From the NCBI GenBank assembly GCA_024239075.1, contig JANBVI010000004.1:124001-188000 (forward strand): a stretch of 64,000 nt of DNA. The letters run 5' to 3'. The translations under genes were made by a program, and so were the position numbers. Shown here in pieces: positions 55,363 to 64,000 of this stretch. Origin of the DNA: Fischerella sp. CENA71 (GTDB lineage Bacteria > Cyanobacteriota > Cyanobacteriia > Cyanobacteriales > Nostocaceae). Every line of letters starts with the position of its first letter. Positions within the stretch are counted from its first letter, which is position 1. Under the pieces are notes generated by a model, which was given only the letters and a program-made list of their open reading frames with translations, did no database searches and had not been told where the DNA came from.

Positions 55363-56082
55363 ATGCAATCTCCATCCTCCTTTTCTGAGGCATCACGGCC
55401 TTTCTTAACTTGGCAACGCATTCTTGATTGGGCTCAAGAACACTACCGCTGCCGCACCTTTAGTAAAGATGAACGCATTCCAGCCCGTCCTGGATTGCTG
55501 TATTTAGTGCAAAGGGGTGCAATCCGCATGGTAGGAACCGCCCAAGTGAGTGCAACAGCAAGTCAGTTAACGTCCCGACGCATCAACAGAACTCCAGAAG
55601 AAGCCTTCTTAGGATTTGTGGGTGCAGGACAGCCCTTTGAAATTGTTGCCCAATCACCATTCACGCTCCAGGCTTATGCCCACGTTGACCAAACAGCGGT
55701 GCTGTGGATGTACTGGCACGATTTAGACAACTGGCCTCACTTCCGACGTGAAGTTATGGATGCCTTTAGATATCAGCACCAGCGTAAACTGCTGTGGCTG
55801 AGTGCTTTAGGACAACGCCGCACAATTGACCGACTCTTAGGATTCCTCACATTGTTGATTGAGGAATATGGAGAGCCAGCAATGAGTGAAACCGATCCAG
55901 AAGTGATTCGTGGCTATTGTTTACCTTTCCCCCTCACCCATGCCCAAATTGGCAGTGCCATTGGTTCGACTCGTGTTACCGTCACCCGTTTGATGGGCAA
56001 GTTGCGTCAGCGCGGCTTAATCCTCACCCAGGGAGATAATTTGATTTGCTTGCCAGCAGAATCGATTAACAGAGCCGGCTAA
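55363..56082 (+). CDS. Crp/Fnr family transcription regulator
   Basis: I use ATG 55363 (239 aa, MQSPSSFSEASRPF), since the longer frame begins at TTG. A cyclic-nucleotide-binding-like beta barrel covers ~30-130 (ERIPARPGLLYLVQRGAIRMVG, FEIVAQSPFTLQAYAHV). A dimerisation helix follows, and then a winged helix-turn-helix (LTHAQIGSAIGSTRVTVTRLMGKLRQRGLI). The effector-binding residues of CRP (RExxRxT) are not obvious, so a ligand other than cAMP is likely. Target genes cannot be read from the sequence; it precedes the solute-binding-protein cluster, which runs in the opposite direction. Confidence 0.9.
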   Translation: MQSPSSFSEASRPFLTWQRILDWAQEHYRCRTFSKDERIPARPGLLYLVQRGAIRMVGTAQVSATASQLTSRRINRTPEEAFLGFVGAGQPFEIVAQSPFTLQAYAHVDQTAVLWMYWHDLDNWPHFRREVMDAFRYQHQRKLLWLSALGQRRTIDRLLGFLTLLIEEYGEPAMSETDPEVIRGYCLPFPLTHAQIGSAIGSTRVTVTRLMGKLRQRGLILTQGDNLICLPAESINRAG

Positions 56083-56275
56083 AGCACTGTTGCCAAATTC
56101 TTTGATGAGAAGTCGCCCTACCAGATAGGAATAGCGCCCACCACCGCTATCCTGACGGGAAGGCGTAATCCTCTAAAAGAATAAAACCACCTAAAAAGTT
56201 CTTATGCGCTTAATAGAGGGTTGTAAGGGTGTCTATTGGCAATCTTGCCACTTTGTAGTCTGTCTCTGACAGGTG

Positions 56276-57331
56276 TCAGCGAATTTTGACAAAACCAGCT
56301 TGGGAAATCAATTCCTGTCCCTGCTCAGTCAGCAGCAAGTTGGCATAAGCGACACCCGCTTGCTGCTCGGTTTGATCATTCTGTTTGACCACCACAAACA
56401 GATTGCGGGTAATTGGATACTTTCCAGATTGGAAAGCCTCAATGTTCAATTTGTTTCGTCTACCAGGACACTCAGAAGGGAGGACAATGGGGTCTTGGTA
56501 GGGAGCAATATATTGCCCTTGTGTTCGCCCCAAAGGCAAGGGTTTAATTGAACATTGAGGAACAACTTCAGGGGCAGAAGCGTAATATATACCACCAGGA
56601 CTACTAGCCACTTTTTTTAGAGCTTGGGTGGTGGTGGAAACAAACTCCACATCAGAACTAAAATCTTGACCACCCAAAATGTCTTGGACAAATAATTCCA
56701 CAGTCCCGCCATCACTGATGCGGCGAGAGTAAGCCTTTATAGGGATATTAGACCCACCCACTTGACTCCAATTTGTGATTTTGCCTGTGTAAATAGACCG
56801 TAACTGGTCTAATGTTATTCCTGGGATATTAATGTTAGGATTTACTGCTACTGCCAAGCCATCAATTGCCACAGGAATTTGTTGCAAAGTAAACCCACGC
56901 TGTTTGGCACGGTTTAGTTCTTCATCTAGAATTGGTCGAGACGACTGAGCAAAGCTTAATTGACCATCAATTAATGCTTGGATACCTGTACCGGAACCAG
57001 GATTAGCACTGATAGGCTCTACATAACGCAAGCGAAACTCTGGCCGTGCTGCTTGAATTGCTGGATCGACGGCGAGTCGCACGGTTGCCCAAGAGGTACT
57101 ACCTCCATAGTTGAATAATCCTGTAGGGACATTTTGAATAGAAGCAAAATTATTGCCACTTGATTTTGGCTGAGTGATATTGGGACTAGTAGAATTAATC
57201 GGTTGAGGTTTGGTAACTTGATTAAAGTTAAGACTTGTTTTTCTGGTAAACCACCAAAAGCCACCCCCAATCAAGCCAACAGTAATGAATAAAGATAATA
57301 TCAAAATTGGCGTTTCATTTTTTTGTGACAT
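56276..57331 (-). CDS. PstS-like solute-binding protein with N-terminal membrane anchor, paralogue 1
   Basis: From ATG 57331 it is 351 aa (MSQKNETPILILSL). A single uncleaved-looking hydrophobic anchor (ILILSLFITVGLIGGGFWWF) is followed by a linker and a PBP-like domain. Phosphate-type contacts are in NYGGSTSW, GSGTGIQAL and FAQSSRP, and YTGKITNWSQVGGSNIPIKAYSRR is a PstS-family segment. There is no lipobox. It is a clear paralogue of 57406-58440. No PstABC genes lie nearby, so a sensor role or use with a distant transporter is possible. Confidence 0.88.
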   Translation of the reverse strand: MSQKNETPILILSLFITVGLIGGGFWWFTRKTSLNFNQVTKPQPINSTSPNITQPKSSGNNFASIQNVPTGLFNYGGSTSWATVRLAVDPAIQAARPEFRLRYVEPISANPGSGTGIQALIDGQLSFAQSSRPILDEELNRAKQRGFTLQQIPVAIDGLAVAVNPNINIPGITLDQLRSIYTGKITNWSQVGGSNIPIKAYSRRISDGGTVELFVQDILGGQDFSSDVEFVSTTTQALKKVASSPGGIYYASAPEVVPQCSIKPLPLGRTQGQYIAPYQDPIVLPSECPGRRNKLNIEAFQSGKYPITRNLFVVVKQNDQTEQQAGVAYANLLLTEQGQELISQAGFVKIR

Positions 57332-57351
57332 AGTCATTTACCAATTGTTAG

Positions 57352-57392
57352 TTGTTTGTTGTTAATGATTGTTGATTCCCAACAACAAACAA
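57352..57392. repeat. 12-bp inverted repeat between SBP genes
   Basis: TTGTTTGTTGTT (57352-57363) and AACAACAAACAA (57381-57392) pair perfectly with a 17-nt loop. It lies in the 74-bp spacer between the two PstS-like genes. Without a T-run it may stabilise the mRNA end instead of ending transcription. Confidence 0.6.
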
Positions 57393-57405
57393 GAAATTTA
57401 ATAAA

Positions 57406-58440
57406 TTATCTAATCCTGACAAATCCAGTTTTAGCAATTAATTCTTGACCTTGGTTTGTCAGCAGCAAATTAGCATAGGTTTCTCCTGCTTGCTGATCGG
57501 TTTGATTGTTTTGTTTGACAATTACAAATAACCGTCTGGTAATGGGATATTCACCACTTAAAAAGGCAGGTGCATTGAGTTGATTGCGCTGTTGTGGACA
57601 CTGTTGCAGAGAAATAAATGGTTCTTTGTAGGGTGGAATAAATTTATCTGTTGTTTTTCCTAGTGGTAAGGGTTTAACACTACATTGTCCGACTACTTCT
57701 GGCGCTGAAGCGTAATACATACCACCCAGATTTTTTGCTACTTCTTTTAAAGCTTCTGTGGTGGTCGAGATGAATCGAACGTTTGTACCAAATTTTTCTC
57801 CTTCTAAAACGTTATCATCAAAAAACTCGACCGTACCTCCTTCTTCCAAACGCCGGGAGTAAGGCATAATCTCTAAATTTGACCCACCTACTTGTTGCCA
57901 ATTGGTGATTTTGCCAATGTATATATCTTTGAGTTGGTTAACAGTTAAACCAGGGATATTGAGATTAGGATTGACTGCGATCGCAATACCATCAATTGCC
58001 ACTGGAATTTCTTTTAATTTAAAACCTCGCTGCTCTGCTTTTTGGTATTCTTCGTCTTTAACTGGACGTGATGATTGAGAAAAAGCTAATTGGTTATCTA
58101 AAAGCATTTTGATCCCAGTTCCAGAACCTGGAGCGCCTATAGTTGGATCAGTATAGCGTAGTTGAAATTGCGGAAATACAGTTTGAATCGCTGTATCAAG
58201 ATTTTTACGAATAGGCGCCCAAGTGGTACTACCACCATAGTTAAACAATCCTGAAGGAACACTTGTTAATTGTGCAAAAGTCCCAGCAGTGGGCTGTTTA
58301 ATCGGTTCAGATAAATTATTTTTTGTATTGAAGAATCTCATTCCTGAATTATTAGCTAACCATAAAAAGACACCACCCACTAGCCCCAGCGTAACTACCA
58401 GAGTCAAAACCAAAACAGTGGTTTCATTTTTTTGAGACAT
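57406..58440 (-). CDS. PstS-like solute-binding protein with N-terminal membrane anchor, paralogue 2
   Basis: This 344-aa protein starts MSQKNETTVLVLTLVVTLGLVGGVFLWL, the same anchor as its two neighbours. The PBP domain has NYGGSTTWAP, GSGTGIKML, AFSQSSRPV and KITNWQQVGGSNLEI. Two cysteines (VGQCSVK, LQQCPQQ) also occur in paralogue 1 at the same places and could form a disulfide. It is probably periplasmic and tethered. The ligand may be phosphate or another oxyanion. It lies 170 bp after a LivJ-like gene in transcription order. Confidence 0.88.
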   Translation of the reverse strand: MSQKNETTVLVLTLVVTLGLVGGVFLWLANNSGMRFFNTKNNLSEPIKQPTAGTFAQLTSVPSGLFNYGGSTTWAPIRKNLDTAIQTVFPQFQLRYTDPTIGAPGSGTGIKMLLDNQLAFSQSSRPVKDEEYQKAEQRGFKLKEIPVAIDGIAIAVNPNLNIPGLTVNQLKDIYIGKITNWQQVGGSNLEIMPYSRRLEEGGTVEFFDDNVLEGEKFGTNVRFISTTTEALKEVAKNLGGMYYASAPEVVGQCSVKPLPLGKTTDKFIPPYKEPFISLQQCPQQRNQLNAPAFLSGEYPITRRLFVIVKQNNQTDQQAGETYANLLLTNQGQELIAKTGFVRIR

Positions 58441-58610
58441 AAAAAATTTTTAATTATCGCTGTTAAAGCAAATTCTCACTTTAATGTGAATCGATATAGG
58501 TTAAGGTTTGGTTAATTATTGAGGAGGCAGGAGAAAATTCACAAACGCGACAGAAACACTACACTCCGAAAATAGGTGTAGAGAAAATTCGTACTCACTT
58601 TTTTTTACTT

Positions 58611-60026
58611 TTAATTACGTAAAGTTGAAACTGGTACAAAATCAAACCCAGTACCAGAATGAGAAGGATTTTTGCTAGCTATTTGCACCAATTGTACTGG
58701 AGCATTGCGATCGCCTGATGGTAAAAACCGAATTGTTCCGGAAGCTCCTGTAGTAGAAAATTCCGGTGATGAAAGTGCTTGTTGGATACCAATACGGCTA
58801 GGATTACGTTCTAATGCGGCAATGAAAGCACGTGTAGCATCGTATGCTAAAGCAGTGCGCCAGTTGACATCACCTCCCCACAGTTGTCTTGACTTTTGCG
58901 GGAAGTCAGCACCGAGATTGCTATCAATGTGCCAAGGAACAGCTACCACCATTCCCACTGTTTGTTGTTGTCCAATTTCTAAAGTTTTGGGCGTGTAGAT
59001 ATCATCTCCCCCAAGCAAATTTAACCTTTTCTGGTTTATTTGCACTATTTGCAGTGCTTTATCTAAAGTATCTGTACTCGCCGCTAACATCAAAACCTCT
59101 GCACCCTCTTTAATTGCCTGTTCTACACTTTTAGCTGCACTAAAATCGGCTTTAGATAAGTCAAATTCACTTGATACTTGTCCACCTTCTAGCGAAACAG
59201 ATGAGACAAATTCAGACTTTAAGGACTGGCTATAATTACTTTGAGAATTGAAGAAAACAGCCGCATTTTTTTTCTGTAAATTTTCTACCATGTACTTTGC
59301 CAATGCCCTCGCTGCCATAAAATCACTAGGAACCGTCCGAAAAATATAGCGGCTAAAGTTGGATATTTTGACAGAAGTGCTAATTGGGGAAATAGCGACA
59401 AGTTGTCCAGAATTATAAACCTTACCTGCGGCTAAAGTGACGTCACTAGCATAAGGTCCCACTACACCCAATACTTCCTGATTTTCAACTAAAGTATTGG
59501 CAATTTGTTGGGCAATTTCTGGATTATTATCATCGTTTGCTATCCCAACTTTTAGCGGTACTCCCTTAATTCCTCCTGCCGCATTAATTTCATTTTGAGC
59601 TTGAGCAATCCCGCGTAAAATTTCTAAAGAACCATTTGGATCAGTTCCCAATGGTACAGATGTAACAATTGTATAACTTTTGCTAGAACCTATGCGGGCA
59701 TTGTTCAGAAAGATTAATGTCTCGGGATCATTTTTACTAAATTTCAACGCTGCTTCTAAGTTAGAAACTGCTCTTTTATAGTTACTAGATGCTAGTGCCG
59801 TGATACCTTCTTTTTTTGTAGGAGAAGCTTCGATTGGAGATAATGTTTTCTCACCAAAGCTAATTCTATCTGTCACTAACTTTTTATTAAGTTGTAGTAG
59901 ATTGCCATCATTTTGAGATTTTTGTGGCCAAATGTTGTCTTTTAGCAACCATGCCCCACCACCTACCAATCCCACAGTAATTAATAAAGCAAGGAATAGA
60001 ACAGCAGTTTCATTTTTTTGGGACAT
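58611..60026 (-). CDS. LivJ-like (Peripla_BP_6) receptor with the same N-terminal anchor
   Basis: From ATG 60026 it is 471 aa (MSQKNETAVLFLALLITVGLVGGGAWLL). After the anchor and linker, ~70-105 forms a TPR-like helix pair (NYKRAVSNLEAALKFSKNDPETLIF). The type I periplasmic receptor domain follows, with GIAQAQNEINAAGGIKGVPLKV, GVVGPYASDVTLAAG and ISPISTS. Relatives bind branched-chain amino acids, amides or urea. No permease or ATPase is present in the window, and the kinase gene lies 145 bp upstream, so it may feed signals, not transport. That is inference. Confidence 0.88.
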   Translation of the reverse strand: MSQKNETAVLFLALLITVGLVGGGAWLLKDNIWPQKSQNDGNLLQLNKKLVTDRISFGEKTLSPIEASPTKKEGITALASSNYKRAVSNLEAALKFSKNDPETLIFLNNARIGSSKSYTIVTSVPLGTDPNGSLEILRGIAQAQNEINAAGGIKGVPLKVGIANDDNNPEIAQQIANTLVENQEVLGVVGPYASDVTLAAGKVYNSGQLVAISPISTSVKISNFSRYIFRTVPSDFMAARALAKYMVENLQKKNAAVFFNSQSNYSQSLKSEFVSSVSLEGGQVSSEFDLSKADFSAAKSVEQAIKEGAEVLMLAASTDTLDKALQIVQINQKRLNLLGGDDIYTPKTLEIGQQQTVGMVVAVPWHIDSNLGADFPQKSRQLWGGDVNWRTALAYDATRAFIAALERNPSRIGIQQALSSPEFSTTGASGTIRFLPSGDRNAPVQLVQIASKNPSHSGTGFDFVPVSTLRN

Positions 60027-60176
60027 AGACAATTAAAAATTAAAATTTTATACAACGCTGTTAGTGAGGGCTTTAGTCCTCTTTTATCACTACATTTAAG
60101 GGCTAGAGCCGCTTACTACATACAGACTCTGCAAAGTTGGTGTGACAGAGTACTAGTTAGTAACTACTAACTAATA

Positions 60177-62192
60177 TTATTTCAAAGGAACTGAAGCATT
60201 CAGTTTGTAACTGCCAATAATTTGATTAACAGTTGGTAGTAGTTCTTTGTATTGCTCGCTAGGTACAATGTAAGAGTCAATAGAAATTTTGTCTTCTTGG
60301 GATTTGATAAAACTGTTAGCTGTGAGTGAGATCGAAGAATTTCCACTTTTAGCGGTATAACTCCAAGTAATTCTGACACTACCATCCTTTTGTCTGACAG
60401 GCTGCTCCATTGTAAAATCTTGTTCTTTCTCAGCAAATTTTTGAATAAACCGCTTCAAAATATCGGTTAGTTCTCCCTGATCTGGATTGTTTTGAGTATT
60501 GAAGACATTAACTTGAATCAGAGCATTTTCAGTTGGATCAAGCCAATATATAATGACTTCGTTAGCATTGCTGTTATCCTTCAGATTCCATCCTTCAGGA
60601 ATATCAATAGAAAATAAACCAGTTGCGTAGGAATAGGTTTTTAAATCGCCTATTGTCAGTCTTTGGGAGTTGGTAGTAGTTCCTGAAGATGAAGAACTTG
60701 AAGAACTTGAAGAACTGGGAGAAGAAGATTCGTCAGGACTAGGACTTACCTGAGTTGGAGTTGATTGTGATGTATCAGAGTTTTCTTGCTGTGAAGCAAT
60801 GCCACCAATTACAGCCAATAGTACGATGAGAACTCCAAAGCTAGAATATACAATGATCCCTGCTTTCGTCCAAGCTCTTTGATGGGCTTTAAAATCTTCA
60901 ATGCTACGCCATTGGCGACTTCTCCAAGCCCAGGTGTTACCTTTTGCACCCAAAACAAAGGGCATTGGTAGATTTACATAAGGAACCCAAGATAATAGTC
61001 CGATCCAAACTTGGTTAGTGATACTCCATAAAGGTGATAACAAAAATGCTCCCCAGTTCCAACCTTGAATTTCTGGTGGTACGGGAACATTGGTATTAAA
61101 TGTGCCACCTCCACCTAAAAAACCCGAATTTGTGGTTGCAGCAGGTGAGACAGACTGTTGAGGATTGTAACTATTGTAATTTCCACCTGACCAATTAGGG
61201 TTAGAACCCACAGGAGTAACAACAGGTTGGATGTGTTGAGGATTTTGACCGCGTGAGTTGATGACTGTAGGCGGTGGGGAATATCCACCGGGGTTTGGTG
61301 ATGCAGGCGTGTTGTATTGGGGAGAAGGTTCTGTGGGGGCTACGTAATTATTAACCGCAGGATTAGCAGCAGGAGACTGCAAAGCATCAATCATATCTTT
61401 AGCGGTGGGGTAGCGATCGCCTGGATGATATGCGATCGCCTTATCCAGAATCGTCCGCAGACTAGGACTAACATTCATCGCATACTGATGCCACATGATT
61501 TCTGCGGTTCTAGGATCTGTCTGCAATTCCTGCGGCATTCTCCCAGTTAACAGGTAAATCATTGTAATCGCCAAGCTGTAGAGATCGCTGCTGTAAACAG
61601 GTCTACCAGCCGCTTGTTCTGGAGGCATAAAGCCTGGTGTTCCAATGACAATCGAACTAGTAGGATTTCCCTGGGAATTAACAACCGTACCCATTGATTC
61701 CCGCACTGCGCCAAAATCAATCAGCACAGGTACATTATCTGCATCCCGCAAAATTATGTTATCTGGTTTAATATCCCGATGAATAATGTGTTTGCTGTGT
61801 ACGAAGTTAAGAACGTATAACAAACTCTTGAGGATTTCCCGTACAGCACTCTCACTCATCACTCCTTCGGTGTGTATCTTTTCAGTAAGAGTTTTGCCTT
61901 CCACATATTCTTGGACTAAGTAAAACTGACCTTGTTCAGCAAAATACGCATACAAATTAGGAATTCGGTTGTTACTGTTTCCCAAGTCCTCCAAAATCGC
62001 CGCTTCTCGCTGGAACCTGTCTTGTACCATTTTATGTATCTGCGGATTCTCTGTGACAGGCTTGAGCTGCTTGATTACACAACGACGACCTGAAGGCAAA
62101 TGTGTATCTTCTGTCAGAAAAGTTTTACCAAAACCACCTTCTCCTAAAACTTTAACAATCTTGTAACGATTGTTGATAATAGTTTGTAACAT
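60177..62192 (-). CDS. Transmembrane Ser/Thr protein kinase with PsbP-like outer domain
   Basis: From ATG 62192 it is 671 aa. The kinase domain (1-270) has the glycine loop LGEGGFGKT, ATP lysine Lys41, HRDIKPDN with Asp140 and DFG at 159-161, and GTPGFMPPEQ. A Pro/Asn-rich linker (275-370) and a hydrophobic module (GWNWGAFLLSPLWSI, then GNTWAWRSRQW, ~378-430) follow. A membrane helix spans ~447-466. After a poly-Ser stretch, the outer domain (LFSIDIPEGWNLKD) resembles the PsbP/DcrB fold. It could sense an outside signal and phosphorylate inside. Targets are unknown. Confidence 0.9.
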   Translation of the reverse strand: MLQTIINNRYKIVKVLGEGGFGKTFLTEDTHLPSGRRCVIKQLKPVTENPQIHKMVQDRFQREAAILEDLGNSNNRIPNLYAYFAEQGQFYLVQEYVEGKTLTEKIHTEGVMSESAVREILKSLLYVLNFVHSKHIIHRDIKPDNIILRDADNVPVLIDFGAVRESMGTVVNSQGNPTSSIVIGTPGFMPPEQAAGRPVYSSDLYSLAITMIYLLTGRMPQELQTDPRTAEIMWHQYAMNVSPSLRTILDKAIAYHPGDRYPTAKDMIDALQSPAANPAVNNYVAPTEPSPQYNTPASPNPGGYSPPPTVINSRGQNPQHIQPVVTPVGSNPNWSGGNYNSYNPQQSVSPAATTNSGFLGGGGTFNTNVPVPPEIQGWNWGAFLLSPLWSITNQVWIGLLSWVPYVNLPMPFVLGAKGNTWAWRSRQWRSIEDFKAHQRAWTKAGIIVYSSFGVLIVLLAVIGGIASQQENSDTSQSTPTQVSPSPDESSSPSSSSSSSSSSSGTTTNSQRLTIGDLKTYSYATGLFSIDIPEGWNLKDNSNANEVIIYWLDPTENALIQVNVFNTQNNPDQGELTDILKRFIQKFAEKEQDFTMEQPVRQKDGSVRITWSYTAKSGNSSISLTANSFIKSQEDKISIDSYIVPSEQYKELLPTVNQIIGSYKLNASVPLK

Positions 62193-62204
62193 TGTAATAC
62201 ACAA

Positions 62205-62787
62205 CCTTTATGTTATCTTTCTTACTATATATAGCTAGTCCCTAGTACAATACAGTGGAAATAATTAGACCTTTGAAAATACAGACAATTTATTAAAGCT
62301 ATCGTTTTTTACCTTATACCTCCTATCTTTTGACTGCTGATACTAGCTATCTAGTAATGCAAACAATTGAGCAACTTCAAATTACGGAAATTGACTAAGA
62401 ATAAATTAAGTTTGATTGAGTGCATCCAGAGGTTATACCATTTCACTAATTAAGTCTGATACATTTTGTAGTCAAGGAGACAAGGGAAAAGGGAGGATTA
62501 GTATCAAAAGTTTTGTGAAATGGCATTGGCTACATGCTCACTAAGTGTCACACAAAATTTATAATCGTTTTATTTGATGGTTTAATATACGAACAATCAT
62601 TGTTATTTTTTTGATAATAAATAATCAATGATCTTAACTGTATAAAATCAACTTTTAAACTGTTCGATATACTTTTATAATTATCTTAATGTTTAAAAAC
62701 TTACTATATTTTTTACATCTTTTGTGTAAAGAATTAATATTTTATGTGTATAAATAATTACTAATGGCTGGGTAGAGGAATGGCCTA
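62205..62787. other. Divergent intergenic region kinase/FHA-protease
   Basis: This ~580-bp AT-rich region separates two divergent signalling genes. One GGAGACAAGGGAAAAGGGAGG repeat-like stretch lies near 62477-62498. No gene is supported; both promoters should be here. Confidence 0.5.
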
Positions 62788-64000
62788 ATGAGTAATGCAT
62801 TTCTACGTATGGTTACTGCTAGTGAAGAGTATTCTTACTCACTGCTAACTACTGGTGAAATGGTGCTGGGACGTGATCCTAATAGTTGTCAAATACTCCT
62901 AGATTCCAATCTCTACACGATGGTTTCGCGGCGTCATGCGGCGATTCGCCCATCTCCAACACCAGATGGGAGAACTAGTTTTTTACTTTGCGATCTCGGT
63001 AGTGCCAATGGAACTTATTTAAACGGACAGATTTTACAGGGATGTCAAGAACTGCAAAATGGCGATCGCATTACTCTAGGGAGTAACGGTCCACAATTCC
63101 TTTTCGAGTATCAGTATCAGTACAATCCCCAACCGCCTGTAGGGATACCACAGCCAGCACCCCAAAAAACGACAGCAGCGTTTAGCTATTCACCACCCTC
63201 ATCTAGTAACAATGACGACACTAGTTTGTCGCAACTCATCCCGCTTCTGTCTGCACCCAAAGATTTGACTCGTAAAGCGTACTTAGTACCAGGAATTATC
63301 ACTGTTGTCTTTGTAGTACTGTTGTTTTTTGTACAGGGTTATTTATATCAAATATTACTAGGAGCTTACTTAGGTGGTGCGACTTTATATTTTATCTACC
63401 AGTTATGTGGCAAACCTAAACCTTGGTGGGTGCTAATTACTTCAACTATAACCACAATAGTTGTTTTGGTTAGTCCAATACTAAATCTTTTTATCTTTGT
63501 TTTTCGCGGTATCTTACCAGGAAACATACCTGAAGATCCCAGTAACCTCAGCTTTCCAGAGTTATTTATTCGCTTCTTTTTTGGCGCTGGGTTACTAGAA
63601 GAATTACTCAAAGCCTTACCCATTATCGGATTTTATCTGATTGGCAAATCCCTAACATCGCCTAAGCGAGAACGTATCGGTGTTTGGGAACCCTTGGATG
63701 GAATTTTACTCGGTGCTGCTTCAGCAGTAGGATTTACTCTGTTTGAAACCTTGGGTCAATATGTACCTGGTAGGATTGCAGAAGTGGCTCAAGACATGGG
63801 AACAGAAGCTGGTTTGGGAGCAGGGTTGCAGTTGCTAATTCCGCGAATACTAGGCGAAGTTGCAGGACACATGGCTTGGAGTGGCTGGTTTGGATATTGT
63901 ATTGGTTTAGGTATCCTGAAGCCGCGTTTAGCTTCACGAATTCTACCCATAGGCTATTTAAGTGCTGCTGGGTTACACGGTTTATGGAATAGTAGCGCTG
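62788..64000 (+). CDS. FHA domain-PrsW family membrane protease (3' end cut by window)
   Basis: 404 codons are visible from ATG 62788 and the gene runs off the right edge. Residues 1-110 form an FHA phosphothreonine-binding domain (VLGRD, SRRH at 47-50, GSANGTYLNG at 71-80). A Pro-rich linker is followed by several membrane helices of the PrsW/CPBP type. The glutamate pair is in LLEELLK (271-272), a histidine in AGHMAWSG (~361) and another in LHGLWN (~397), all thought catalytic in this family. Members cut membrane proteins such as anti-sigma factors. FHA may bind the neighbouring kinase's phosphoproteins. Confidence 0.88.
   Translation, partial: MSNAFLRMVTASEEYSYSLLTTGEMVLGRDPNSCQILLDSNLYTMVSRRHAAIRPSPTPDGRTSFLLCDLGSANGTYLNGQILQGCQELQNGDRITLGSNGPQFLFEYQYQYNPQPPVGIPQPAPQKTTAAFSYSPPSSSNNDDTSLSQLIPLLSAPKDLTRKAYLVPGIITVVFVVLLFFVQGYLYQILLGAYLGGATLYFIYQLCGKPKPWWVLITSTITTIVVLVSPILNLFIFVFRGILPGNIPEDPSNLSFPELFIRFFFGAGLLEELLKALPIIGFYLIGKSLTSPKRERIGVWEPLDGILLGAASAVGFTLFETLGQYVPGRIAEVAQDMGTEAGLGAGLQLLIPRILGEVAGHMAWSGWFGYCIGLGILKPRLASRILPIGYLSAAGLHGLWNSSA

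Noticed and set aside
55032-55408. Two small plus-strand open frames between the DALR and Crp/Fnr genes
   Set aside because: They overlap each other and the starts of both flanking genes, with no ribosome site or recognisable domain.
56276-58440. pst phosphate transport operon
   Set aside because: Two PstS-like genes exist, but no pstC, pstA or pstB is nearby and the proteins have a stable anchor in place of a normal export signal.

Overview
The window looks like a chromosomal segment of a filamentous, probably heterocyst-forming cyanobacterium (Nostocales-like). The evidence is the many HIP1 palindromes (GCGATCGC), ldpA, a Ycf45-type R3H ATPase, a tocopherol-cyclase-like gene, DUF5331 and DUF2288 proteins, short Nostocales-type intergenic repeats, and a tRNA-Arg(CCU) gene split by a group I intron. 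I could not search databases, so genus and all family names rest on motifs read by eye.

Region 1 (1-19.9 kb, all on the minus strand) is a large exopolysaccharide/O-antigen-type locus. In transcription order it holds two GT4 glycosyltransferases, a Wzc-like tyrosine autokinase, an O-antigen ligase/polymerase, a methyltransferase, GT2-GT4-GT2 transferases, a Wzm/Wzt-type ABC exporter with a substrate-recognition tail on the ATPase, a polysaccharide pyruvyl transferase, a GT2, three related GT4-like transferases, and the first part of a GlfT2-like transferase that runs off the left edge. Two neighbouring transferases share a 314-bp, almost identical 3' end, which points to recent gene conversion.

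Region 2 (19.9-23.7 kb) is gene-poor. It has a small sigma-70 family factor and three tandem 72-78 aa peptides with double-glycine leaders and cysteine-free, Ala-rich cores. Each has the same 59-nt upstream segment. No dedicated exporter or maturation enzyme is visible nearby.

Region 3 (23.7-33.9 kb) is mostly housekeeping: MOSC protein, signal peptidase I, dihydroorotase, a conserved hypothetical, an arginase-family hydrolase, a response-regulator/histidine-kinase hybrid, LdpA and the R3H ATPase. ldpA carries an in-frame insertion of a dispersed palindromic repeat.

Region 4 (34.0-38.2 kb, minus) is a compact set of a DUF815-type AAA ATPase, a membrane-anchored coiled-coil protein with a TerB_C-like tail, and a BrxD/DUF2791-type ATPase. 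It may be a membrane-associated stress or defence module.

Region 5 (38.2-56.1 kb) is mixed: TMEM14 protein, 1-Cys peroxiredoxin, RNase T2, cysteine synthase, a [2Fe-2S] thioredoxin-like protein, DUF5331, YdcF-like protein, the intron-containing tRNA-Arg, a tocopherol-cyclase-like protein, a coiled-coil/WD40 protein, DUF2288, an AI-2E/PerM permease, DNA polymerase I (with an altered Exo III motif), a HAD phosphatase, a DALR-domain protein that also carries an in-frame repeat insertion, and a Crp/Fnr regulator.

Region 6 (56.2-64 kb) groups three solute-binding proteins with one shared N-terminal membrane anchor, a transmembrane Ser/Thr kinase with an unusual outer domain, and a divergent FHA-PrsW membrane-protease gene cut by the right edge. 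No transporter permease or ATPase is present, so a sensing and signalling role is plausible but is an inference.
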